A stretch of 64,000 nt of DNA, taken from contig NC_054751.1 in the NCBI RefSeq assembly GCF_018143015.1, positions 15,175,292-15,239,291 on the forward strand, given 5' to 3'. A program made the translations under genes and the position numbers. Under the pieces are notes generated by a model. The model did not search any database, had not been told where the DNA came from, and saw nothing but the letters and a program-made list of their open reading frames with translations. The first letter of the stretch is position 1, and the number at the start of each line of letters is the position of its first letter. This document shows, piece after piece, positions 46,031-56,440 of this stretch. Source of the DNA: Lytechinus variegatus (taxonomy: Eukaryota; Echinodermata; Echinoidea; Temnopleuroida; Toxopneustidae).

Positions 46031-46703
46031 AATTGTCCATAGACTGTGTACAACGGATAGATCGTCTCCGCACAGCGATTCGAAGACCGCTGATCGGTCA
46101 ATCGCGCAGATCACGTCATGACCACATGGTCCCAAAAATAATTCCTTTGGACTGCGTGCGGAAATAGCGATAACGATATCCGGTCATGTTGTGTACGCGG
46201 TAAATGGTCTTGGTTCGTGATCGGATCGCTCCGGTATCGATCAAAAATTATCGAAACTCTGCAATTTCATGCATATTCACGCGACGCTCTGAAACCCGGA
46301 AGCCAATTGACTTTTTGCACGTTGCGATAGACTCTATAAATTCCAAGGAACACAATGACATATAGACGCTAATTCGTAAAATTTTGATGGAAAAGCAAGA
46401 AGTATTCGAAATTCGCTTACCTGTGCGGTATCGGTGAGAAAATAGATCCTCCGAGAATACCTTTCATAATTCATATAAAATATGCGAAATTGAAATTCTA
46501 GGTCGATTTTGGTACGAGGTGATAGGGAATTGCACACTTGTTTTGGTGGAATTCTGTGTGGGGAAACAAAAGGCTTGCACTGCGCATGCTTACTATATTT
46601 TCATTCATAAATTGGTTCTCGGCAGTGGCTGGATGACGTCATGTAATAAGCAAAAATGTACACGACCACTACGTTCACGCTCCGCTATCCGTTGTACACA
46701 ATT
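46031..46703. mobile_element. 680-bp element, copy 2
   Basis: Second direct copy, offset about 1255 bp from the first. Starts AATTGTCCATAGACTGTG and ends CTATCCGTTGTACACAATT. The better preserved right end makes the terminal inverted repeat clear. Confidence 0.75.
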
Positions 46704-47502
46704 GTTCACTGTGAGTTGGCTGGTGTGAAACTGCATTAGTGCGGGAGGGTATTCTTAGATCCTTTCATGGGGCTAGGCATATCAATTTTTTAAAGTAAAT
46801 TTTATCCTTTTTTAAAGTTAAGTTTGTCCTGTGATCACATTTTATCTGTTTTTATTTATTTACTGATCAAAACTTGCCTAAAAACGTCTGGAGTCCATCC
46901 ACTGGCATATGATTGTCCATGAACAGATCCATGATTTCTCAAAGGGGGTAGTGGGGCACATTTTCCCAAGGAAACTTTAAATAACAAGCAAACCAAAAAA
47001 GAGATCCTCTTGTATGAGACAATATTTTTAATATAAATATTTGCTGTAACTTTCGAAGGGGGGGGGGAACACTTGTGTAAGAAAGCCACATTTTTATCAA
47101 ACACATCGACTATTGCTCTCAAGGTGGGGGCACAGGTCAAATGTGCCCTCTTGGATCTGCTTCTGCGGTTGTCAATACCAGAAAAATGGAATTTATGTCA
47201 TCGATTACCCTCTTGAAAATTGCTGCTATAGACATTTGATTTCAGATGACCTAGCTTTTACTAGTATAAAGCATGCACAGTTATAATACAGCCTTGTCTG
47301 AACTACGCTGAATACTATCACATTTCCTTATTTTTATCCTGAATTCTGGGCTGGTAATCAGAGATCCATGAAAAATATCTTTAACATTAAAGTTCTAAGA
47401 TCATTCTTTTTCTATTACTATATTAGTATTCTATTTTTGCTTGTATCTGCACATACATGCAGATTTTACAACACTCAAATTGATTTTATTTCATTTTCAA
47501 AG

Positions 47503-47622
47503 TTTGGACGACGGATACACTGGATGATAAGGTAGATGGTCCAGCCTTATCTGGGAATGACACGACGGGTGTTGAACACAGAAAACGTGCCATGTACAAG
47601 AAACAATTGGAGTTTATGAAAG
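47503..47622 (+). CDS. candidate orphan exon
   Basis: A 120-nt stretch between a good acceptor (ATTTCATTTTCAAAG) and donor (AAAG|gtaggt) is open in one frame only. It reads WTTDTLDDKVDGPALSGND then VEHRKRAMYKKQLEFMK. Composition is protein-like rather than AT-rich filler. It has 2 nt before its first codon, which fits the 44213 donor, and ends in phase 1. I do not recognise the family and cannot place its neighbours with confidence. Confidence 0.4.
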
Positions 47623-48159
47623 GTAGGTGTGTAAGAATTTTCTTCAGTAGAAAAAATTGCAAAGCTTCATGAGATAAAACAGATTGTATTCCTGCAGTGG
47701 CATAGCTGGAAAAAAAAACCTTGTCAGGAATGGTAAAAAATCCTGAGAAAGGACAAATGTCATCCCTATTTAGAGGAGCACAAGTCTTTTCTGACACCCC
47801 CCCCCCCAGAAAAAAAATCAGTATGTTGGCTGAGGGGGGAAGGGTGGACAATTTGTCCCCAGGTATTCATTTGTTGTGGTATTTTTCATCATTGGGGCAA
47901 CCTCCCATTAGATAGGTTATTGTCTACCCATCTATGGTTAAACATTAATTTATTTATCATATTTTACCAAATGTTTTGTTGATATTTGTTAATTGGTATC
48001 ATTCAATTGAATGGTAGAGTATACTGCAAATTTCTCGATATATAAAAAAATATATGAACTTCTAAAGAAAGCTTACACACACGACAAGCATTCATATTTT
48101 GAACCCTTAGCTAATATACTGTCCTTTGCATTGTTATCATCCAATATTTCTTATTACAG

Positions 48160-48330
48160 CTTCAAGGAATTAATCCTGCCGGGTACCCATTCACTTCATC
48201 TGGGTCTAGTGATGCACAGTGTGGATGAATTTCGGGCTGAAGGAAAACACACCATGGCTAGGACTCAAATTCACGACCCTCTGTTTGGAAGGTGAGAGTC
48301 AGAACCACTAACCAGCTGATGTCATATCCC
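48160..48330 (-). mobile_element. tRNA-derived SINE fragment
   Basis: On the minus strand: AACAGAGGGTCGTGAATTTG (decayed B box), CCTAGCCATGGTGTG, TTCCTTCAGCCCGAAATTCA and ACCCAGATGAAGTGAATGGG. Same family as 32304-32575, more diverged and truncated. Confidence 0.7.
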
Positions 48331-48413
48331 CACTTGTATTTTATTACAAGAAGTCGCGCTAATTTACATTTTGTCCTCCGAGAACTATAAAAAATGGAGT
48401 GAAAATTTATTTC

Positions 48414-48932
48414 AAAGACATGTCCACCCTAACAAAAAAGTTGATTTGATTAAAAAGAGAAAAATCAAACATAAAAATCGGATGAAAAATAAGAAAGGCA
48501 TGACATTTTAAAGTTTCGCTCAATTTCACTTAATAGTTACATGCACATCCAGGTCGGTATGCAAATGAGGGAACTGATGACATCACTCATTCACTTTTCT
48601 TTGTTTTTTAAATATGAAATATTATAATTTTCTCCTCATTGTCCTATGAAATAAAGTTTTATTTTGATTTTTTTATTGTAAAATCTGTAAAAATTGAAAT
48701 ATTGTACAATTCAAACAATGAAAACCAAAACAAAAAGTGAGGGACATCATCGATTCTCTCATATGCATGTGGGTAAATTGTGTATATAACTATTTTGTGA
48801 AAAATAGGCGAAATTTCAAAATGTCACGACTTTCTTATTTTGCATCCGATTTAGATGAAATATTTTGCATGATGCTTGCCTGATTTTCTCTTTTGATTCA
48901 AAACAACCTTTTCTGTGGTGGACTTTACCTTT
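48414..48932. mobile_element. foldback MITE (family B)
   Basis: Ends AAAGACATGTCCACC and a GGTGGACTTTACCTTT right terminus. Paired inner blocks include AAGAAAGGCATGACATTTT with AAATGTCACGACTTTCTT and GATGACATCACTCATTCACTT with AAGTGAGGGACATCATCGA. Relative of 12340-12840. Confidence 0.75.
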
Positions 48933-48934
48933 AA

Positions 48935-50470
48935 TGTGAAGATATGCATTGCTGGAAATAATGATATGATACTTGGGACATATCATACACACATGTATGA
49001 AAATATGAAATAATTATTTCATTTTATAGAATAAGCCTAACAAATATTCCTGACGATCATGTGTACATTGGGTTAATTTTTTACCAAAATGTTGTTCAAA
49101 TTCAATAACTTTGTTATTATCAGATTTTAATGAAATTTTCAGCATGATCCTTTTCTGATTCATTCTCTCCCTACCAAAATCTCCCCTTTCCTCATGCTTT
49201 CTTTCTATGGTCCCCTTCATTCTCCTTATAACTATGTTATATGTAAAATGTAACCGGTCGTCCAACCAATTTGATTGAAGGGCTAGAGGTACTCGAGACT
49301 GAAAGCTATGTGATATAATTGAAAGTGTACATCAGACAACAAAAAACACTGAAAATTTCATAAAAATTTGTTGAGGATTAACAAAGTTTTGACGAATTAA
49401 AGTTGTTATTTTTTGGTAAAACTGTTCTCTGCAAGTCCTCATGAATATACAAGATCACAATTTATATATTTTTTGTATTATATGAATTTAAATTTTGTCC
49501 AAGCTCGGTTGTAAAGAATTACGATTGACTACTGATTTACTGTGTAAGACAATAATCATATTATTTCTCACACATAGTTGAGTTATTCATCTGATTTAAC
49601 ACAACAAAAATAGAAAGAAATAAGTGGGTATCTTGTATATATTATTTTTTATATTTTTTGCAAAAAAGGTCTCTATTTTTCTTCTGTTTTTTAGTGTTCC
49701 AAATTGAATAATTTTCTTTCCCTATTTTCATTATATTTTTTTTTCTATGTGTGATATATTATTTATTTCTTAATGTATCATTATTGTATTTATGATAAAC
49801 TTTTGGCGTGTTTGTACATTAAATCATTAAAAACAGTTTATCTTTTCCGGACTCGAATAACCTTATCGTTCTTAAACCAACCTCTTTCTACAGACTGAAT
49901 AATCTGATTAACTTGCATTTCGCGTCGCAAATACGGCAGAAATCAGAAAATCGGAAAATTCAACCTATAACCTCACATTGCATTTTGGTATGTCAAAAAT
50001 TGCATCTCGTTAGGAAAATTTTCAAAATTCATGGTAGATCTCACTCATTGTAACAAGTACACATGTTTCACGATCAGCTGGCGAGATAAAAACCGGCCAG
50101 AATATATGTATACTGTGAGATCGCACTTCTTGGTTCACGCACTTAAGCCAGACACGTATGCTATTTTGCCCCATGTTTTTACAAAAAATTTAAACGGATT
50201 AACATGGCAATAACCACCTCTCAGAGAGATGGTTATGAGAAACCGTATTTTGTGCGATGCAATTTATCAATAAACCGCATCGCGTCTGTTTCTACAGTTA
50301 TCCGGGATTCTGGATACTTAGGCGGGTAATACCTTTTAACAATTCTATGTAGAAACATGCCATTGATATATCTTTTTAGGTGAAAAGAAAAAAGAGACCA
50401 ATTTGGGGGTACTAATTTCCCCCCTTTTGGGGATATTTCATTTCTTCTAGGTGTGGTACACTTTATTCAT
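48935..50470. other. no gene; foldback-type repeat remnants
   Basis: Around 49060-49430 there are paired blocks (ATAACTTTGTTATTATC / AACAAAGTTTTGAC) suggesting another decayed foldback element. A 12-bp-class hairpin, ATAACCACCTCTC-AGA-GAGATGGTTAT, lies at about 50208-50234. No coding region seen. Confidence 0.4.
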
Positions 50471-50474
50471 TTGG

Positions 50475-51110
50475 CCATGTGAAGGCTATCACACATTTTG
50501 AGTTTAATCTTCGAAATTTGGTGTTCATTAGTTTGTTGTCCAAACTCTGTCTTACATGTAAATTTGTTTATAGGAAGTTTAACATAATATTTATGTGGAG
50601 TGCAATCATTGATCTCTTGTGGAGTCGCACAGTCACATGTATTCATAATATGGTGCTTTTATGCCATACCTGTCAATACTCTTTTGTACTTGAACTTATT
50701 AGTAAAAAATGTGTATTAATGTCGTTGAAAGCAATTACACATAACAGATTTAACATCAAGTTTATTGTATTACAAGTATCAGGTTTGTATGCAGAACAGT
50801 GGTTTTGCCAAGTACTCAATCCATGTAAAAAGCAATATGAGAGAACAGGTTTATTCTTGGAAATGTTAGTCTTCATTTGTTGTGTTTTTCAATCAAACTC
50901 TGTCTTGATGCATGTTTATTTTTAGATAACAAGATTGACAGAGTATAGATATCAACGAGTAGCTAAGTCATATTTATTAATAACTTATGTGCTTTATTAT
51001 AAAGTCTATACTTGTGAATACTCTGTGCCATTTATGCTGTACTTAAACTTCTTATAGTAAAAACATTTTATTGACGTTCTTGAAATAAGTAACTGTTTTC
51101 ATTTTTTTTT
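50475..51110. repeat. diverged tandem repeat, ~300-bp unit
   Basis: Blocks recur in order: GAAGGCTATCACACATTTTG / GAAAGCAATTACACATAACA, TTTTGTACTTGAACTTATTAG / TGCTGTACTTAAACTTCTTA and AATGTCGTTGAAAGCA / GACGTTCTTGAAATAAG. A 148-codon frame runs across it on the plus strand but is itself repetitive, so I do not call it a gene. Confidence 0.5.
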
Positions 51111-51139
51111 CTTGTGTATACTTATTCCATTATTAAGCC

Positions 51140-52212
51140 TACCATTAACCCCAGAGATATGCTGTTCACCATTGGTCTACCATTCACTGTACTTTATTGG
51201 CCTACTATACATTGCACATCGTTGTTCTACTGTCTACCATTCAGTGTAAACCATTGGTCTACCATTGAATTTACACTTGTGGTCTATAGTGTATGACCAA
51301 TGATGTTATTTGAATGGTTGACTAATAGTATAGTGTGTATGACAGTGTTGTATGGTAAATGGTAGGTCAATGGTGTACAGTGTATGGTAAGCCAATGGTG
51401 TATGGTAAGCCTATGGTGTACGGTGAATAGTAGTTCAATGGTGTATGGTAGGCCAATGGTGCACTGTAAATGGTAGGTCAATGGTATACGGTGTATGGTA
51501 GAATGGTGTAAAGTGAATGGTCAATCAATGGTGAACGGTGTGTGGTGTACGACGAATGGTAGTTGAATGGTGTATGGTGAGCAGTGAATGGTACACGAAT
51601 GGTGTACGGCGAATGGTGTACGGTGAATGGTGTACAGTGAATGGTACGCGAATGGTGTACGACGAATGGTAGTTGAATGGTGTATGGTGAGCGGTGAATG
51701 GTACACGAATGGTGTACGGCGAATGGTGTACGGTGAATGGTACGCGAATGGTGTAAAGTGAATGGTACGCGAATGGTATACGATGAATGGTACACGAATG
51801 GTATATGGTGAATGGTACACGAATGGTGTATGTTGAATGGTAGGCGAATGGTGTAAGGTAATTGGTAGGCCAATGGTGTCCAGTGAATGGTGGCTGAATG
51901 GTAAATGGTAGGCCAGTGAATGGTGGCTGAATGGTGAATGGTGGTCAATGGTAAACCTGTCTATAGTGGCCATATGGTAGATCAATGGTGAATGGTGTTT
52001 GATCAATGGTATATGAATGGTAAATGGTGCTCATGAATATGGTAATAGTAACGTCCGAATTATTTAAATTAGTTTGAATGGTATACCATTGAGGCTTGAA
52101 TGGTATACCATTGGTGTATGGTGGGTGCTGTGCGAATGGTATTCCAATGGTATATCAATGGTGTATGATAAATGGTAGTCAATGGTATACCATTCAATTT
52201 TTTTTATAAGGG
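51140..52212. repeat. second AATGGT minisatellite array, with orientation switch
   Basis: From about 51300 to 52200 the plus strand repeats words such as GAATGGTGTACGGTGAATGG and GGTACGCGAATGGTGTA. From 51140 to about 51290 the same motif appears reversed (CTACCATTCACTGTA, ACCATTGGTCTACCATT), so the array is a head-to-head structure with its centre near 51295. It abuts the right R repeat. Confidence 0.88.
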
Positions 52213-52485
52213 TGTTCAGTCCATCTCCTTTATAAAATATGCATGGTTATCATATATTTTAACATAAAAATGTTTTGCCTTGTGATTTTAACGTTGCATA
52301 CAGCATTAAATTGAAAATATAATGTAAAAAAGTGAAATATGTGATATTCTCCCATAGAGACGTGTGTTATAAATACGCGCTCTTGCCCTCTTTAAGATGG
52401 CGGCTGCGCAGTACATGGAATCACAGCCGCATTACGCGCGCGTCAATGCGAGCAATTACTCTAGTGTCAATATACATCTCTATGG
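52213..52485. repeat. R repeat, right inverted copy
   Basis: Inverse of 38738-39470 without the MITE. On the plus strand it contains TTTAAGATGGCGGCTGCGC (YY1-like word at an ATG, 52397) followed by an open frame MAAAQYMESQPHYARV that I do not recognise. Its left end begins TGTTCAGTCCATCTCC next to the AATGGT array. Confidence 0.8.
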
Positions 52486-52507
52486 TCCCTCATCAACCTT
52501 CCCCAGC

Positions 52508-53530
52508 GGGCCCGTTTCTCAACACCTGGACAAGTTAGTCATATCTTTATCCACAAACCACGGAGTTAGTTCTAATCTTACTAAACCTGTTTCACGAAAG
52601 GCTTCCTAACTAAAATACCTTGATATCGATACTATCGGTAAAAAGAGCAGACGAGACGTAGCCTTAGTCACATAATAGCATAATTTTCAAAAAGAAAGAT
52701 TATGACGAAATTGCAAATATTGTGATGAATTGGGAATTACATCTTTTAAAAATAACAGCACAGGTAAATTATGCATCATACATACTTATACCATGAAGAC
52801 TGGGGCATTCAATTGCTGAAAAATGGAATTATGAATAATTTATTTCATGACTAAAAAATCACACGTTTACGTTGAGATGGGTACCCCCGGGATATCCAAA
52901 TTTGATAGTTTACGAAAGTAAACCAAAACGGTTTTATTCGTAAAATTATGATAATTATACAATGTTTTACGATTCCAAACATCATCGAAATATAGTTTAA
53001 CATTTTTTTTATAAATCCTTGATACCGATCTTACGATTTGACAAATTCTATGCATAAATTAGAGATTAGAATTTATCCAAATGTCAATGGGTCTGAAAAC
53101 AACAAATACAAGTCCAGTTATGGATGGCCTGACGTGGTAGAATTTTTATCGATTATATTATTTTACTATTTCAAAATAAATGGTTTTGTGGCGTTTTACC
53201 AACAGTTTTCATAGTTACTTTGTATTACAATGATCATTGAATGCATATCCAACTTATTTTGGGATGTAATTTCAACCTCTATGATTGATTACGTAAGATT
53301 ATAATTTTCAAATTTCTCGGCACTTTTGCATGTCATAGTCTACCCACGTGATGCCACTACGTCATTAAGAAAGAAGTTATGACAGGTTCGGAGGTGTCAT
53401 AAATATTTAGTGAGGTTGTTGTACCCGATCTTGGTAAAGAGGGCTTCGTGAAACGGTTAGCGGACAAGTAGCTCACCATCTCCGATTTAGTCAAGAAGTT
53501 AGACTTATGACGGTGTTGAGAAACGGGCCC
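52508..53530. mobile_element. MITE with GGGCCCGTTTCTCAACACC ends
   Basis: Terminal inverted repeats GGGCCCGTTTCTCAACACC and GGTGTTGAGAAACGGGCCC, with further pairing (GACAAGTTAGTCATA / TCAAGAAGTTAGACTTATG). The interior (~900 bp) is AT-rich without a transposase. It truncates the R repeat. Confidence 0.85.
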
Positions 53531-53533
53531 CAC

Positions 53534-53688
53534 GGGCCTGTTGCATAAAACTTTTTACCTGAAAAAACGCTGGTAAATACTGAAAACTAAGGTTAGTCTG
53601 ATTTCTGCCATTGACTTTAACATAGGGCCATAACTCCGGTAAAAACAACCTGAGTTTTCTCAGGTAAAAACTTTTATGCAACGGGCCC
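53534..53688. mobile_element. 155-bp MITE with GGGCC.GTTGCATAAAA ends
   Basis: Ends GGGCCTGTTGCATAAAACTT and ACTTTTATGCAACGGGCCC with CTGAAAAAACG and CCTGAG..CTCAGG inside. It abuts the previous MITE with only CAC between. Confidence 0.85.
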
Positions 53689-53765
53689 CAGTTAGTTATC
53701 CTGGAAAAAAAACACCCCTACTCATAGTCGCATAGAAACATATAGTATATAAATGAAGTCTACCA

Positions 53766-54232
53766 ACAGTGGCGTAACTATTCACTGAGCAAAATGCCGA
53801 AAATTTTCATCAAAATAGGATAACAAATGATAAAGTTATTGAAGTTTAAAGTTTATAGCAATAATTTGTGAAATAAAATCATTTTTTTTTCATTATTTCA
53901 TTCTTGTGTGGATTATATGTATCCCTTAAAATGAAATAAGTTGCAGCAATATAATGCACTAATTCTGTTGTCAATCCAATTTTTCTCGTTCTTGGAGGAA
54001 AAAAAATGAATAAACACAATTTCATATAATAAAATACAAAAGAACAAGTGGGGATGCGACATCATCAGCCCATCTAATGAATATTCATGACGACTGTTTT
54101 CATTAAAAATTGCTAAACTTTAAAATTCAATAACTTCGATCTTGATGACATTTTCTGCATTTTGCTCAGTGAATTCTACTCTATCTATTGAATTATAAAT
54201 ACTTTCAGCACCATCCCTTTAAAGACTGAAAG
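53766..54232. mobile_element. foldback repeat (ATTCACTGAGCAAAATG type)
   Basis: Left arm ATTCACTGAGCAAAATGCCG and GATAAAGTTATTGAAGTTTA pair with AATTCAATAACTTCGATC and TGCATTTTGCTCAGTGAAT on the right. A truncated relative lies in ERI1 intron 2. Confidence 0.75.
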
Positions 54233-54460
54233 GGAAACGTATTTTGGGGAAGAAGAAGAAATTGTAGTATGTTATGATATATTATATTATGTTATATTAT
54301 ATTGTATTATATTATATCATATTATATCATATATATTATACTTTATGATATTACATATATATTTTTTTTCATGATTTGCTTATAGGGCCAATGTGTGGCA
54401 TAACTCCTGGTGCTCGCATTGTCTGTTATTGAGATATACAATCATGTTCAAAGGGATTAA

Positions 54461-54934
54461 AGGGAAAGGTCACCCCGACAAAAATTTATTGTAATTTTAG
54501 CCAAAAAGAAATGATTAAGAATATTGCTGAAGGTTTGAGAAAAATCCATCAAATAAAAAAAAGTTATTAGAATTTTAATTATTTTATTTGTGACGTGATA
54601 TGCGAGCAGCTTTCCTACATAACGAATGACAAAAAAAACAATGAAATGTCATATTTTCAGAAAATTGAAAATGGGTTTACTGTACCTTACTTCACACCCG
54701 TTCCGAAAGAAAAAAAAAGATAATTCATCATGCACAAACCATCAACAAATTGAAATTTATGCATAATATATTCCATAACATTATGGGCGCAGCTGCTCGT
54801 TTATGACGTCACAAATCCAAAAACTTAAACAATTATAATAAATTTCTTGATCTTTAATGGATTTTCCTCAAACCTTCATCAATTTTTTTCTGCTATTTTT
54901 ACAACAAACTTTTTCTTCAGGGTTAACAGCCCCT
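54461..54934. mobile_element. TTAA-flanked foldback MITE (family A)
   Basis: TTAA duplications at 54457-54460 and 54935-54938. Ends AGGGAAAGGTCACCCCGA and TCAGGGTTAACAGCCCCT; inner TGACGT..GCGAGCAGC and GCAGCTGCTCG..TGACGTCA blocks as in 10314-10810. More diverged than that copy. Confidence 0.82.
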
Positions 54935-55055
54935 TTAATTAGGGGAAGGATACTGAAATATCTTCTAAGTCAGTATAATACACCAAATATAATTCCTCAC
55001 AATTTGAGCTTTTATAATTTCACGTAGTGACATAGGGCCTATATGCTTCTTTTTC

Positions 55056-55093
55056 GTGACTACTTACAGTGATTGCCCTCCGACATCGCTACC

Positions 55094-55126
<33 letters not shown>

Positions 55127-55320
55127 ATCCGGCGGACTGGCGAGCAAGCCCGGCCCGCGATCGCGACCGACCGGCGCGGCCGCCGGATCGGACCTGCGAG
55201 GCGCAGCTCAGCAGCGCAGGCCATTATTGCGCAATTCATTTACTGCAGCATCAAGCAAAGTTGTACAGATTGAGCACGGACTCCCACGCAGACCTGATAA
55301 ATCATCTTTTTGGTATTGAA
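55056..55320. promoter_or_regulatory. CpG-rich promoter-like patch with 31-base poly-C
   Basis: A run of 31 C at 55095-55125 is followed by about 90 bp of dense CpG (CCGGCGCGGCCGCCGGATCG). The surroundings are AT-rich. It could be the promoter of the exon at 55321. The proline-rich frames across it are artefacts of the C run. Confidence 0.4.
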
Positions 55321-55385
55321 ATGGCAGAACTTATTTCGGTCAAGAGTGTGGAGGACTTCGGAAAAGAAGTAGACCAAACTGTCAG
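55321..55385 (+). CDS. candidate first coding exon
   Basis: ATG (context TTGAAATGG) opens MAELISVKSVEDFGKEVDQTV and reaches a donor CAG|gtatgc. The frame is also open upstream to about 55240 through an in-frame ..LYRLSTDSHADLINHLFG, so it may instead be an internal exon with an acceptor near 55239 (TTTACTGCAG). Protein family not recognised; no downstream exon identified. Confidence 0.35.
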
Positions 55386-56440
55386 GTATGCATTCAGTCT
55401 CAGACTTTTGACACCCATTTAAAAACTTTAAAATGCTTTACTCATCACGTTCATTGCCCCATGTGTTCATTTTCATGTCTTGTTCAAGTTGCGATTGTTT
55501 ATGAAGTTGTGTCACAGATCCAGACATGACACAGTGTGTGCAATCATGGCAATGTTGTTGTTTGTTGGATATTAATGGCGACCAGTCATATTTGACTATT
55601 ACCGCGGCATTATCGTGATATAGGTAACCACCATTCACTTCATACAGCAGCGCTTTATTCAGTCGCACGCACGGTTCCCTATTTCCACCTCCATTCACTT
55701 TGTACACAAATGCGCGTACACAAATCTATGAGTGGTTTCCAAAACCACGATTTGGCCATTACCGCCAACTCGTGAGGCCTAGTATTATTTTATTTCTTTT
55801 CTTCGACATGTCCTTTAAAATCGTTCCTCTCCTTCTTTCTTTGTTTTTTTTCTAATTATTATTATTCTAAAGACTATCGTAATTTCGTATCTAAATTCTG
55901 ATACAGGTTACTGCATGATCCCGTCCCTTCTAATGACACTGTCCAGACATCGACCTGCCTCTCCGGTGTAGACAGGGGGCTCCCTTTGGGATACCATATA
56001 TAGTCATGTAACTTGGAAAAAAAATAGAGAAATAAACTGTTAAAGAATCTTTTCCCGTGAAATGATCTCGCATATACCAATCAATTATATATGTGTCCGT
56101 TTTGTTTTGTAAAGAAGAAAGATAAAATTTGATATGGGGAGATTCGGATGATTCAAAATTTATGGGGGCATCCAAAATGAGGGCTTTAATAAATGAAATG
56201 GTGCATTGTTAAATCAAGGTAAAGTTAGATGGACATGGAGATGGTGTTAGTAAACAAGATACACACATGCATCTTTTTGTTTCCTTCCATTTCTTTATCT
56301 TAATATTCTATTTTCCTTTCATTTCTTCTCCTCTTCCTTCCATTCTTTCTTTTCTTTTTCCTTTCATTTTCTCTTTCTTTCCTTTGTCTTTCTTTTTTTC
56401 TCTTCTTTTTTGTTTCAAAATGGATTCTAAGCTCTACTAA
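55386..56440. other. no gene; polypyrimidine tract at 56268-56410
   Basis: No coding region recognised. The right part is a C+T-rich tract (TTTCATTTCTTCTCC-type words) of about 140 bp directly beside the Harbinger-like element. Confidence 0.45.

Noticed and set aside
44772-46703. LTR retrotransposon with the 680-bp copies as LTRs
   Set aside because: No primer-binding site, polypurine tract or gag/pol between them, and the copies end in inverted repeats instead.
50479-50925. 148-codon hydrophobic frame
   Set aside because: Falls on a diverged tandem repeat with no recognisable domain; chance frame more likely.
51478-52006. 156- and 161-codon minus-strand frames rich in His, Ser and Thr
   Set aside because: Same artefact in the second AATGGT array.
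55056-55422. Proline-rich proteins over the poly-C run
   Set aside because: Three frames are open across the same C run; only the part after 55321 has any exon-like signal.
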